64,000 nt of DNA from Candidatus Kapaibacterium sp. (lineage in GTDB: Bacteria; Bacteroidota; Ignavibacteria; Kapaibacteriales; UBA4661), in assembly GCA_025455065.1 (NCBI GenBank), contig JALONG010000007.1:93290-157289 (forward strand), given 5' to 3'. The notes under the pieces were generated by a model. That model did not search any database. It saw nothing but the letters and a program-made list of their open reading frames with translations, and was not told where the DNA came from. Position numbers and translations under genes: made by a program. The stretch's first letter is position 1. Each line of letters starts with the position of its first letter. Of this stretch, positions 27,165-35,956 are shown piece by piece.

Positions 27165-28805
27165 TTAGGCAATTTTGCCGTCTTCGCGCTGCGATTCCAA
27201 TTCGTCCCACAAACTATGACGCTTGTGGTTGTGTATCAAAACCGCGCCAATTATTGCCGTTAATCCGGCAACAATCATCGGATACCACAAGCCCGCAAAG
27301 GCATTACCTGTGTTGATGACCGCAAACGTACCGATTGTCGGCAATAAACCGCCAAAAATTCCATTGCCGATGTGATACGGCAGCGACATAGACGTATAGC
27401 GGATTTTCGTTGGGAAAAGTTCGACAAGGAAAGCGGCGATTGGTCCGTAAACCATCGTTACAAAGATAACCTGAATAAATATCCAAAAAGCAAGCATAGC
27501 AAAGCCGGGTTGTGGCTTGACCTTTGCCGTTGCCATTGCCTCAGCCAAAGCAGGCGAAAACTCTCCTGTTTGCGCACCAACAATCGCTTTTTCCGCAGCA
27601 ATCACTTCTTTCCGTGCGCTGATAAATTTGTCGGGCTGAATCATAAAACTGAAAAACCCTTGTGTTTCTGCGGTGGCTTGTGCAGCGAGTGGTCGCAATT
27701 TGGTGATTTTTTCTTGAAGAACAGGGGTAACGACTGCGGCTTGGGACTTGATATAATCAGGGGTGTAGCCCGCAGAGTTAATCATTTGCTGATACACGGG
27801 AATATAGCAAACAACCGCAATGGCGCAGCCTGCAATGATAATCCACTTTCGCCCGATGCGGTCTGAAAGCCAGCCGAAGAAGATAAAGAGCGGTGTTCCG
27901 ATAAGTAAGCCGACAGAAATAATCTGTGTCGCTGTTACATACTCAACTTTGAGAATAGTTTGCAAATAATAGTACGCATAAAACTGTCCCGTGTACCAGA
28001 CTACACCTTGTCCGGCAGTCGCTCCTAAGAGTGCCAACAAGACAAATTTCAGATTGTACCAATTCCCAAAACTCTCTTTGAGCGGATTTTTCGAGGCTTT
28101 ACCGGAGGCTTTGAGCCGAGCAAACATCGGTGATTCCTTCATTTTGCGGCGAATAACGTAGGAAATTGCCACAAGGACAATCGAAAGCAGGAAGGGAATA
28201 CGCCAACCCCATTCTCTGAAAGACGCTTCGCCCATGACGAGACGAATACCCAAAATAACCCCCAGCGATACGAATAATCCAAGTGTTGCGGTGGTTTGGA
28301 TATAGCTTGTGTAATAACCGCGTTTATCATCGGGACAGTGTTCGGCAATGTATGTTGCAGCACCGCCGTATTCGCCGCCCAGCGCCAAACCTTGCAGTAA
28401 ACGGAGCGTCAAAAGCAAAATCGGTGCAAGCGCACCAACTTGTGCATATCCGGGCAAAAGACCAATAGCAAACGTCGAACCGCCCATAAGAACGAGCGTT
28501 ACCAAGAACGTAAATTTTCGTCCGATGATATCCCCCAATCGTCCGAAAACCAATGCTCCGAAAGGACGCACAATAAAGCCCGTAGCAAAGGTAGCAAGTG
28601 TTGCGACCATTGCAAAGCCTTCATTGTCTTTCGGAAAAAAATAGGTGTTAATGACCGTGGCGAGCGCCCCAAAAATGTAGAAATCATACCACTCAATAAG
28701 TGTACCTGCCGATGATGCTCCGATAACACTCCAAATGTTATACGATTTGGTGAAATCTGCATCGTGGACGTGCGTATGCGGTTTTTCCGCAACAGTTGTA
28801 TCCAT
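27165..28805 (-). CDS. MFS transporter, metabolite:H+ symporter (ProP/KgtP-like) type
   Basis: A 546-residue, twelve-span carrier. The family motifs are clear: SSAGTLIEWYDFYIFG at span 1, GRLGDIIGRKFTFLVTL in loop 2-3, LRLLQGLALGGEYGGA at span 4, and WLSDRIGRKW in loop 8-9. It is about 100 residues longer than usual; the excess is a soluble insert (about residues 345-432, Ala/Gln/Lys-rich) in the loop between the spans that follow DRIGRKW, predicted to be periplasmic. The N terminus is His-rich (HTHVHDAD). Its place before acs suggests monocarboxylate or acetate uptake, which is inference. Confidence 0.88.
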   Translation of the reverse strand: MDTTVAEKPHTHVHDADFTKSYNIWSVIGASSAGTLIEWYDFYIFGALATVINTYFFPKDNEGFAMVATLATFATGFIVRPFGALVFGRLGDIIGRKFTFLVTLVLMGGSTFAIGLLPGYAQVGALAPILLLTLRLLQGLALGGEYGGAATYIAEHCPDDKRGYYTSYIQTTATLGLFVSLGVILGIRLVMGEASFREWGWRIPFLLSIVLVAISYVIRRKMKESPMFARLKASGKASKNPLKESFGNWYNLKFVLLALLGATAGQGVVWYTGQFYAYYYLQTILKVEYVTATQIISVGLLIGTPLFIFFGWLSDRIGRKWIIIAGCAIAVVCYIPVYQQMINSAGYTPDYIKSQAAVVTPVLQEKITKLRPLAAQATAETQGFFSFMIQPDKFISARKEVIAAEKAIVGAQTGEFSPALAEAMATAKVKPQPGFAMLAFWIFIQVIFVTMVYGPIAAFLVELFPTKIRYTSMSLPYHIGNGIFGGLLPTIGTFAVINTGNAFAGLWYPMIVAGLTAIIGAVLIHNHKRHSLWDELESQREDGKIA

Positions 28806-28988
28806 GCCCTACTCCTGAAGCCCGTGAAAAAAACAGAGGATTGATTACACGCGAAAGGTTTTGCTGATGCTGTAAATCTGACCGATGTTCCCAAATATTC
28901 AAAAAAATACATTTTTCGGTGTTTGTTGTCTTAATTAACAAAAAAGTCCCAACAAAAGCAAGAAAATTTGTATGTGCCGAGAGCATTT

Positions 28989-29012
28989 GCTATTATTGAT
29001 GCTATTATTGAC
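28989..29012 (+). repeat. 12-bp tandem duplication in the PAP2 leader
   Basis: GCTATTATTGAT (28989-29000) and GCTATTATTGAC (29001-29012) are adjacent and differ at one base. They lie in the 309-bp divergent region between the MHS-type transporter and PAP2 genes, which otherwise holds AT-rich sequence with no gene. Confidence 0.65.
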
Positions 29013-29114
29013 TGCGCAACAAAAGCACCGCAAAAAAGTAACGTAACCACGCCACTCAAGTCCTCTACCACTCGTTTCGGGCGTTTTCTCCACCGATTAT
29101 TTTCTTTTCCCAGC

Positions 29115-29675
29115 ATGGCAGAATCCCTCCAAACCCTTGATACATGGCTCTTCCGTTTAGGGAACATCAGCGCAGCTAATCCGCTTTTTGATTCCGTGAT
29201 GCCGATAATTACTTCCAATTCCTACATCGTTCCTATTCTGCTGGCTTATATCGTAGCAGTGATTTGGCGCGGCACGGTGCGTGACCAAATATTTGTTTTG
29301 CTCTGTATTGCCGCGCTATTTCTCGCAGACCAAGGCACAACCATTTGGAAACAAGTGTTTATGCGCCCTCGTCCATGCCTGACGATGAGCGATGCGCATT
29401 TGCTCGTGCCATGTAGCAGTAGCGCTTCCTTTCCGTCAGGTCATGCGACGAACAATGCTGCGGGAGCAGTATTTGCAGCGTTGTGGTATCGTCGTTGGGG
29501 CTGGACATTATTTGTTTGGGCGTTGATTGCGTCGTATTCGCGTGTTTATTGCGGCGTGCATTATCCTTCGGATATTCTTGGCGGGATGATTTGGGGCGGC
29601 TGCGTTGCGTTGTGTGTTTATGCGCTGTATGAGCGTTTTGTCCCTCGTGCAGTTCGTGAGCGTTTTTTAGTGTAG
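29115..29675 (+). CDS. PAP2 superfamily membrane phosphatase
   Basis: Start MAESLQTLDTWLF (186 aa); the frame is open 49 codons further upstream through promoter-like sequence. Five to six membrane spans. All three PAP2 catalytic motifs are present: KQVFMRPRP, then SFPSGHATNNAAG, then SRVYCGVHYPSDILGG. Such enzymes hydrolyse lipid phosphates on the outer face of the inner membrane; undecaprenyl pyrophosphate or phosphatidate derivatives are the usual substrates. Which one applies here is unknown. Confidence 0.9.
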   Translation: MAESLQTLDTWLFRLGNISAANPLFDSVMPIITSNSYIVPILLAYIVAVIWRGTVRDQIFVLLCIAALFLADQGTTIWKQVFMRPRPCLTMSDAHLLVPCSSSASFPSGHATNNAAGAVFAALWYRRWGWTLFVWALIASYSRVYCGVHYPSDILGGMIWGGCVALCVYALYERFVPRAVRERFLV

Positions 29676-29700
29676 AAATTTCCTTGTTTTGTATTCTCAC

Positions 29701-29736
29701 AAAAAAATCCCTGTAATCGGCTTGATTACAGGGATT
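29701..29736 (-). terminator. Terminator of the GCS2-type gene
   Basis: AATCCCTGTAATC and GATTACAGGGATT form a 13-bp perfect stem (29706-29718 with 29724-29736). On the minus strand it is followed by a run of seven T. It lies between the convergent PAP2 and GCS2-type genes. Confidence 0.85.
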
Positions 29737-29770
29737 CACATTCAAGAAACTTATGCTAACGGTGTTATTC

Positions 29771-31012
29771 TTAGTTTTTCGCTACCGCCAGTGATGAAGC
29801 CTTTTCCGCGATAGATTCTTTCGACGGAGGGCGGAATTCCTCAATAAACGGCGCTACGTCGTCAGTAAGACCAAGCGTTGTTTCTTTGTTGATATACTCC
29901 ACAACAGCTTCCATGCTGCCTGTTTGGTCATAAATGCGTAATTGACGGTCAGCGCCTGTGCCGTTTTCGAGAATGGTGTGGATATAATTGATTTCGTTCC
30001 GCGAACCTAAATCATCAACTACATCATCCACAAAATAGAGCAACTCGTGGATGAGTTGGCGCGTGGGAATTTCACGTTGTTTCCCAAAATCAATCAATTT
30101 CCCGTCCAAGCCGTAGCGCACGGCACGCCACTTGTTTTCCATAAGCAATGCCCGATGATACAGGCGGAAACTGAGGTTGCGGGAATAAAGTTTGTAGAGT
30201 TTTGCGACAATAGCCTGACAAAGCGCAGCAATGGCAATCGTTTCGTCAATACGCATGGGAAGGTCGCAAATACGCACTTCCAGCGTCGGAAAATTCGGAT
30301 GCGGACGGATGTCCCACCATATTTTCTTGGCATTATCAATACAACCCGTGCGCACAAGCAAATCCACGTAGTTTTGGTATTCGCCCCAGCTATTGTAATA
30401 ATCAGGCAGATTAGTACGCGGAAAGCGCTCAAACACCTTCGAGCGGTATGATTTCAAGCCGGTTTTAATCCCAGTCCAGAAAGGAGAATTGGTCGTAAGC
30501 GCCAAAATATGCGGGAGCAAATAACGCATTTCATTCATAATCTGGATTTGCAATTCACGGTTTTCAATCCCGATATGAATGTGCATACCGAAGATGAGCA
30601 GCGACCGCGCAAGCATTTGCATATCTTCGACCAAAATTTTGTAGCGCTCATCGGGAAAAATTTCTTGGTCTTTCCAATGCGAGAACGGGTGCGTACTTGC
30701 GGCACCCAAGAGCAATCCGTTTTGTTTAGCGATGTGATTCACCACAGAGCGGATTTTTGTAATTTCGGAGCGAGCTTGCTGAATATTTTTGCAAACTCCC
30801 GTGCCGATTTCCAACATCGAACCAATCATCTCCGGCTTAATATGCTCATGCAAGAGCATCTGCCCTTTGGAAAGCAGTTCGATGTCAATGTGCGATTTGA
30901 GTTCAAAGGTCTTGGGATCAAGAACCATGTACTCTTCTTCAATGCCGAGCGAAAATGCGGGTTTTTCGACATCACCCGAAATCTTGCGCGACGGTGTGTC
31001 TGTTGGAGTCAT
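29771..31012 (-). CDS. Carboxylate-amine ligase, GCS2 family (YbdK-like)
   Basis: A 413-residue ATP-dependent ligase of the glutamate-cysteine ligase 2 family. The N-terminal SLGIEEEYMVLDPKTFEL is the family signature. GMHIHIGIENREL and the Mg/ATP-binding WDIRPHPNFPTLEVRICDLP motif follow. Bacterial members such as YbdK show weak glutamate-cysteine ligase activity and their main substrate is often unknown. No glutathione synthetase gene is near. Monocistronic, divergent from the peroxiredoxin gene, which could hint at a thiol or redox role; that is weak inference. Confidence 0.88.
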   Translation of the reverse strand: MTPTDTPSRKISGDVEKPAFSLGIEEEYMVLDPKTFELKSHIDIELLSKGQMLLHEHIKPEMIGSMLEIGTGVCKNIQQARSEITKIRSVVNHIAKQNGLLLGAASTHPFSHWKDQEIFPDERYKILVEDMQMLARSLLIFGMHIHIGIENRELQIQIMNEMRYLLPHILALTTNSPFWTGIKTGLKSYRSKVFERFPRTNLPDYYNSWGEYQNYVDLLVRTGCIDNAKKIWWDIRPHPNFPTLEVRICDLPMRIDETIAIAALCQAIVAKLYKLYSRNLSFRLYHRALLMENKWRAVRYGLDGKLIDFGKQREIPTRQLIHELLYFVDDVVDDLGSRNEINYIHTILENGTGADRQLRIYDQTGSMEAVVEYINKETTLGLTDDVAPFIEEFRPPSKESIAEKASSLAVAKN

Positions 31013-31271
31013 AGGCTTGTGCTTGGAAGAAAGTAAGGAAATTGTTAGTTGAACGTCGGTATCAATGATAATAAGATAATAACTCTTGTTGTTGTCAAAG
31101 GAAATTCGCTTGCCGAACGATTATTATGAATGATTGTTCATTTTACCAGAATAGGAAATTATTTTGCTATTGTCAAGTCTTTTTGCACTTTTTTGTGGAA
31201 AACCGCGTAAGAAAGTGAATTATTATCGGAATTATGGCAAAAGTTCTAATAAATTTGCCTCATAGACGTTG

Positions 31272-31277
31272 TATAAT
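31272..31277 (+). promoter_or_regulatory. Possible -10 box of the peroxiredoxin promoter
   Basis: A consensus TATAAT stands about 54 bp upstream of the peroxiredoxin ATG in the 318-bp AT-rich divergent region. No good -35 hexamer is seen 17 bp upstream. No other gene is visible in that region. Confidence 0.35.
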
Positions 31278-31330
31278 CTAGTTTTTAGTTCGCACTTTTT
31301 ATTTCTGTTTCTTTCCGAAAGGATACGATT

Positions 31331-31819
31331 ATGTCCATAGCGGTAGGTCAAAATGCACCTGATTTCGCCCTGAAAACCAAAACGCCGGAAGGTCCGGCTA
31401 CGGTGAAACTCGCTGATTATCGCGGTAAAAACGTGATATTGCTGTTCTTCCCGATGGCGTTCACGGGCGTTTGTACAAATGAATTATGTTCGGTGAGCGG
31501 CGGCTTGGAAATGTATTCGTCGCTGAACGCACAAGTTTTTGGTATTAGTGTAGATAGCCCGTTTACATTGGAAGTATTTGCACAAAAAAATAATATCAAT
31601 TTCCCGCTTTTGTCCGATTTCAATAAGGAAGTTTCGACGCAGTATGGTGCGTTGTACGGCAATTTTGTGCCGGGCGTGTGGGATTTGCAAGGCGTTTCTA
31701 AGCGTTCAGCATTTGTTATTGACGGCAACGGTGTTGTGCGCTATGCAGAGGTGTTGGAAAATGCCGGAGAACTGCCGAATTTCTCAAAAGTGGAAGAAAC
31801 CTTGAAATCACTCGCATAA
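31331..31819 (+). CDS. Peroxiredoxin (AhpE/PrxQ-like)
   Basis: A 162-residue thiol peroxidase that reduces peroxides. The peroxidatic cysteine is C48 in FTGVCTNELC, and C53 five residues on is placed like the resolving cysteine of PrxQ-type enzymes. PDFALKTKTPEG and the RSAFVIDGNGVVRYAEV strand complete the thioredoxin fold. GAAAGG lies 10 nt before the ATG. Monocistronic with a strong terminator. The reductant (thioredoxin or another) cannot be told. Confidence 0.92.
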   Translation: MSIAVGQNAPDFALKTKTPEGPATVKLADYRGKNVILLFFPMAFTGVCTNELCSVSGGLEMYSSLNAQVFGISVDSPFTLEVFAQKNNINFPLLSDFNKEVSTQYGALYGNFVPGVWDLQGVSKRSAFVIDGNGVVRYAEVLENAGELPNFSKVEETLKSLA

Positions 31820-31869
31820 AACAATAGCAGCGTCAGCACGGAAGCAAGGTTTCAGCCCAACGCAACAAA

Positions 31870-31908
31870 AAAAAGCAGATACGAAATTGTCGTATCTGCT
31901 TTTTTTTT
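31870..31908. terminator. Bidirectional terminator between the peroxiredoxin gene and rplS
   Basis: AAAAGCAGATACGA pairs with TCGTATCTGCTTTT across a five-base loop; an A tract precedes and an eight-T tract follows. Serves both convergent genes. Confidence 0.9.
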
Positions 31909-31968
31909 GACGAATCACAAGGTTTTTGATGTATCACAAAGCGTTGTATGCCTCGTGAAATATCAAGT

Positions 31969-32379
31969 TTATGAGCCTGTGAGCAAAACTTTTTTGCGGG
32001 TTTTTGTGCGCATCTGACGCTCGGTCATACCACGCAAATAATAGAGTTTCGAGCGGCGAACCGAACCTTCGCTCACAAGGGTAATACCTTGAATGATGGG
32101 TGAATAAAGCGGGAAAATACGCTCAACGCCGACACCATTCGAGATTTTGCGAACGCGGAAAGTAGCGCCTGTACCGACACCGCGACGTGCAATCACGATA
32201 CCTTGATAGTTCTGTACACGCTCTTTATCGCCCTCGATAACGCGCACGGCGATATTGATAGTGTCGCCCGGTTTGAAGTTCGGGATGTTTACGTCTTCGC
32301 CATTATTTTTGGACTTGCGCATATCGCCTGCTTCAGCGATAGCCATAGTCTCTATGAGTTGCAATTCTTTCGACATCAT
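31969..32379 (-). CDS. rplS: 50S ribosomal protein L19
   Basis: L19 lies at the 30S-50S interface. The 136 residues (about 115-120 is usual) have short extensions at both ends. The core [33 protein letters not shown] and the C-terminal [11 protein letters not shown] are diagnostic. Two ATG codons stand side by side at the start. The usual partners (trmD, rimM, rpsP) are not here. Confidence 0.96.
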   Translation of the reverse strand: MMSKELQLIETMAIAEAGDMRKSKNNGEDVNIPNFKPGDTINIAVRVIEGDKERVQNYQGIVIARRGVGTGATFRVRKISNGVGVERIFPLYSPIIQGITLVSEGSVRRSKLYYLRGMTERQMRTKTRKKVLLTGS

Positions 32380-32547
32380 AACTGCTTGTTACAAAAGAAG
32401 TTGAAAGTATATGTGATTGATATGCGATAATTTGGGTATAGCCTACAAAAATACGGGATTAAGAAGTTCTGTGCAAACTTTTTGTGGAAAATTATTTTGC
32501 CCAAAACTTTTCTTCCAAAACTTTTCGCCTTAGAAATAAGACATAGT

Positions 32548-33292
32548 AACTGTTTAGGTCAGAAAAAAGCGGCATACAAAGAGCATTCACAAGAACTAAT
32601 GACCCCCTACACCGATAGCGACCTACGAGCAATCTATCGCCAAGGCGAAAAAGCAACGGTAGCGTTTATGAAAACGCTTCTGGAGCGTCTTTCTGTGGTG
32701 GAACGTCGGTTGGAGGAATTGAGTCGGCGCAGCGGAACAACGAGTCGCACCAGCAGTAAACCCACCGTCGAGCGATGGGTATGCAAAACCAACAACCTTG
32801 CGCGTATCATCGAGGAAGCCTCCCGGGGGTGAGCTGGGACATCACGGCGACACCCTGCGTTTGCAGGAAACAGCGGACAGAACGATCATTCACCGCGTGA
32901 GCGACAATCCAGCCACACCGCTTGTCTGCTCGTGTGGAAGTGTGTTGGCAATGCTAAGCATACCAGCGAGATTGAGCGGGGAATGCCGCCAAGTGTTCGA
33001 TATTCCTGCTCCTCGTTTGGAGGTCAGCGAACATCGTGTGGAAACTCATGCGTGTTCATGCTGCGGACACGAGTATCACGGAGCCTTCCCGCCTGCGGTG
33101 CAAGCACCGGTGCAGTTTGGTGAGCGCTTTACCGCGATGGCTGCACTCTTGAATGTGCAGCATTGCTTGCCGGTCTTTCGCTGTATTCGTTCCTATTGTT
33201 CGACCGTCGCTAAACATGGACTCTCCCGCATTGACCAATTCGTTAATGCACTGGCTCGAATGCTGTTCTTGCCAAGGACGACCTAAACAGTT
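32548..33292 (+). mobile_element. Shrunken IS66-type element with 13-bp terminal inverted repeats
   Basis: AACTGTTTAGGTC (32548-32560) and its exact reverse complement GACCTAAACAGTT (33280-33292) bound 745 bp that contain only the N-terminal part of an IS66 transposase. The left end is preceded by GT, so it reads GTAACTG, matching the GTAA start usual for IS66 ends. No 8-bp target duplication was found. A complete single-transposase IS66 element would be roughly twice as long, so the DDE-coding interior was lost while both ends were kept. Confidence 0.75.
32599..33286 (+). pseudogene. IS66 transposase (TnpC), frameshifted and truncated
   Basis: The first frame starts MTPYTDSDLRAIYRQGE and continues through the coiled-coil region (LLERLSVVERRLEELSRRSGT) to SSK. 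At about 32760 the homologous reading shifts by one base: after SSK the family sequence PPSSDGYAKPTT continues in the next frame and goes on to KPPGGELGHHGD, the CSCGSVL and CSCCGHEYHG zinc-finger-like motifs and APVQFGERFTAMAALLNVQHCLPV. The frame ends at TAA 33284-33286, inside the right inverted repeat. The catalytic DDE domain is missing. One extra C in the CCC run near 32760 would explain the frameshift. Confidence 0.85.
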
Positions 33293-33360
33293 GTTTTAAG
33301 AGACTTAAATTCTATGGCAGACACCGCTCTCGTCTGTGCTTTGTGCAGCTTTTACCAATT

Positions 33361-34563
33361 TTATCCAACCTTAGGATACAGTTCTGCATTAACACTCGCA
33401 AACATCATTGCCTGATTCGAGACAATTTTCGCAAAACCTCGTACATCCTGCCCTGTCCACGCATTGTTCATTTCGCCGTATTTGCCGAATTTCGCTTGCA
33501 TAAGGTCGTGCGGGGATTCGATGCCGACAACATGAAAACGGTATGGCGCAAGAAAGACCTTCACAGTGCCACTCACGCTTGTTTGTGTACTTTGGAGTAG
33601 GGTTTCGCAGTTGCGCATAGCAGGCTCAAGGAACTGCCCTTCGTGCAGTAACGCTCCGTACATGGTGGCTGCTTGTTCTTTGAGTGCCATTTGTGCTTTG
33701 GTCAGAGTGTGTTTTTCCAGCGTGTGGTGCGCTTTGATGATAATAAGCGGTGCTGCTGCTTCAAACCCTACGCGCCCTTTGATGCCAATAATCGTGTCGC
33801 CGATGTGAATATCACGCCCGATTGCGAAAGGCTGCGCTATTTCCGCCACCTTCTGAATTGCCTCTACAGGCGGCATCGTTACGCCGTTCACGCCCGTCAG
33901 TTCGCCTTGGGTAAAATGTAGCGTGATTTCTTCGGGTTTTTCCTTAGAAAGTTGTGTCGGGAAGGCGCTTTCGGGGAGGTATTGATCGGAGGTCAGTGTT
34001 TCTTTGCCGCCGACGGTTGTTCCCCACAAGCCTTTGTTGATGGAATACAGCGCTTTTGTCCAATCTTGATTCACGCCGTGCTGCTTCAAAAATTCGATTT
34101 CCTCTTCGCGGGAAAGTTTGTTGTCGCGGATGGGGGTGAGAATCGGGATATTAGGAATTAGCACCGTGAACGCCGCATCAAATCTCACTTGGTCATTCCC
34201 TGCACCCGTCGAACCGTGTGCAACGAAATCCGCACCCGCTTCTTTGGCATACCGCGCAATGGCAAGCGATTGAAACACACGCTCTGCGCTGACAGAAAGC
34301 GGGTATGTATTGTTTTTCAGCACATTGCCGAAAACGAGATATTTGATACACTGCGTATAATACTTCGCTGTTTCATCCAGCGTAATGTGCTTCTGAACAC
34401 CAAGCAAATACGCCCGTTCTTCGATTTCCTTTAATTCTTTCGCAGAAAAACCGCCTGTATTGACAATCACCGAATGAACGGTTTTACCTTGTGCGAGGAA
34501 GTATTTGACACAGTACGACGTATCTAAGCCGCCGGAGTATGCGAGAACAACGAGTTGGGACAT
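33361..34563 (-). CDS. argG: Argininosuccinate synthase
   Basis: Condenses citrulline and aspartate with ATP in arginine synthesis. The 400 residues begin with the N-type PP-loop LAYSGGLDTSYCV (residues 7-19). AHGSTGAGNDQVRFD supplies the citrulline/aspartate site, and GLWGTTVGGKET and GKYGEMNNAWTGQDVRGFAK are typical of the Bacteroidetes variant. No other arg gene is in the window. It may be co-transcribed with the DUF433 gene 83 bp upstream. Confidence 0.95.
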   Translation of the reverse strand: MSQLVVLAYSGGLDTSYCVKYFLAQGKTVHSVIVNTGGFSAKELKEIEERAYLLGVQKHITLDETAKYYTQCIKYLVFGNVLKNNTYPLSVSAERVFQSLAIARYAKEAGADFVAHGSTGAGNDQVRFDAAFTVLIPNIPILTPIRDNKLSREEEIEFLKQHGVNQDWTKALYSINKGLWGTTVGGKETLTSDQYLPESAFPTQLSKEKPEEITLHFTQGELTGVNGVTMPPVEAIQKVAEIAQPFAIGRDIHIGDTIIGIKGRVGFEAAAPLIIIKAHHTLEKHTLTKAQMALKEQAATMYGALLHEGQFLEPAMRNCETLLQSTQTSVSGTVKVFLAPYRFHVVGIESPHDLMQAKFGKYGEMNNAWTGQDVRGFAKIVSNQAMMFASVNAELYPKVG

Positions 34564-34646
34564 GATAAATACAAAAATGAAGAGAAAAATATAGCTTGTG
34601 AAGGTAGATTTTATCAGCCTTGATTGACTTTGAGTAAAATATTATT

Positions 34647-34988
34647 TTATGCCTCGCGGTTTTCCTGAATTTCTCTCTCAATTTCCGTGATATTATGCGA
34701 GTAGTAGTTTTCTGCGCTTAGAATGTCAGAAGCCGTGAGCGTCGGGTATATCTTCAAAATTTTTGCTGTTGAACATCCCATTTGCTGCCATTCTATAACT
34801 GACCAAACAGGAATCCGCGTACGAACAATACACGCACTGCCACCACAGACACCGCGTAATTTCACAATGTCGGGAAAAAGCATTTTTCGTTTTTTTGCTG
34901 GGGCTCTCTGCTTGATTTGCCATGTTTGCTGCCGTTCGGACGAAGTTTTTTGTGTAAGCATCAAAGCAGTTTTGGTCATTGTTGCCAT
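34647..34988 (-). CDS. DUF433 domain protein (antitoxin-like), no toxin partner adjacent
   Basis: 113 residues. A basic N-terminal tail of about 40 residues precedes the DUF433 core: GVCGGSACIVRTRIPVWSVIEW, then CSTAKILKIYPTLTASDILSAENYY, the winged-helix-like domain seen in VapB45-type antitoxins. These are usually paired with a PIN-like DUF5615 toxin, but the next gene downstream is argG. It begins 4 bp after the stop of the secreted protein gene upstream, whose TAAGGAG stop region provides its ribosome-binding site. Confidence 0.8.
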   Translation of the reverse strand: MATMTKTALMLTQKTSSERQQTWQIKQRAPAKKRKMLFPDIVKLRGVCGGSACIVRTRIPVWSVIEWQQMGCSTAKILKIYPTLTASDILSAENYYSHNITEIEREIQENREA

Positions 34989-34992
34989 ACTT

Positions 34993-35736
34993 CTACTCCT
35001 TAATTGTGATGTCTCTACCCCATTGATTCAGTATTTGCCATATTCCCAAGCGTTTTTGCAAAAGAAACGTACTCTCATTTCCGCTTCGCGTTGTAATAAA
35101 ATTCTTAAAGTCTTTTTCCGTAATATTAGATTGCCTTCCCATTTCACAATTTGTTCCAAATGATATGGAACCTAGGATTTTGATACAAACGATTGCTGTG
35201 GCAGTGCTAGAATCAAAACCAACTCTCGATAAGTGAATTTGGGGAGATATGCGTTCTCTCAGCACTTGCTCATTGTTCCTTAACCAAATCTGCACACGTG
35301 ATTCCTGTAACCTCCGCAAAAAATCATTCTTTTTATTGCGCATCTTTATTGCTGAATCTAAAACCACAGATTGCTGCTCGTACAATTTATCTGCATAAAA
35401 ATCATAGAATTGAAACCATTTGTAACCGACAAATCTTTCAGGAATTTGTGCTGATTTTTTATTTTGTGCATGAAAATTCTGTAGTAGAGGCTTATCAATT
35501 TCGCGTATCCTGTATGAATCAGTGCTAATTGTGAGAGAATCAACTTTCATTGTCAGATTCGATAATCGAAAGCCTTTATCTTTGTAATATCGCTCAAGCA
35601 CAACTTCCCAAACCTCAAACTCCACTTGCGAGACAGAATCTGAAGTGGTAGTAGAAGCATATACATTCACACCTTTAAGCCCAAGATGCAGAATTGTACA
35701 AAGTACCAACAACAGTATGAAGTTTTGCTTTGTCAT
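34993..35736 (-). CDS. Secreted protein of unknown function, AT-rich
   Basis: A 247-residue protein with a signal peptide (FILLLVLCTILHLGLKG) and no recognised family. The mature part is polar and mainly helical with many Lys, Ser and Tyr (WFQFYDFYADKLYEQQ), and has two cysteines in its C-terminal third. Codon use is visibly more AT-rich than in the neighbouring metabolic genes, suggesting transfer. Directly upstream of, and probably co-transcribed with, the DUF433 gene. Confidence 0.6.
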   Translation of the reverse strand: MTKQNFILLLVLCTILHLGLKGVNVYASTTTSDSVSQVEFEVWEVVLERYYKDKGFRLSNLTMKVDSLTISTDSYRIREIDKPLLQNFHAQNKKSAQIPERFVGYKWFQFYDFYADKLYEQQSVVLDSAIKMRNKKNDFLRRLQESRVQIWLRNNEQVLRERISPQIHLSRVGFDSSTATAIVCIKILGSISFGTNCEMGRQSNITEKDFKNFITTRSGNESTFLLQKRLGIWQILNQWGRDITIKE

Positions 35737-35868
35737 TGAATAATTACCAATTGCTCTTCAAGAAAAAACAGTGTGCAGACAACACCACAATTATACAGAA
35801 TTTCCCCGCTTTGGACAATAGGAATTTCTTTCGCTGACTGCGTAAAAATTCGTAACTTTGCGGTCTCC

Positions 35869-35904
35869 GAATCACGTGCTTTGGAACGTGTTTTTGTGTG
35901 ATTC
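35869..35904 (+). promoter_or_regulatory. Palindromic leader element before the acyl-CoA dehydrogenase gene
   Basis: GAATCAC (35869-35875) pairs with GTGATTC (35898-35904), flanked by imperfect GGTC/GACC extension; nested CACGT (35873-35877) and ACGTG (35886-35890) offer an alternative stem. It lies about 50 bp upstream of the ATG and has no T tract, so it is more likely an operator or leader hairpin than a terminator. Confidence 0.35.
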
Positions 35905-35956
35905 CGACCCTTACGATTATTAACCTCATTTTCATCATTTTTCTAGGGATAACGCC

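Noticed and set aside
31013..31330. Possible small RNA gene in the divergent region
   Set aside because: Only AT-rich sequence with a TATAAT box was seen; no stable hairpin followed by a T tract.
32599..33286. Programmed frameshift in the IS66 transposase
   Set aside because: IS66 TnpC is not normally frameshifted and the catalytic domain is absent, so simple decay is the better reading.
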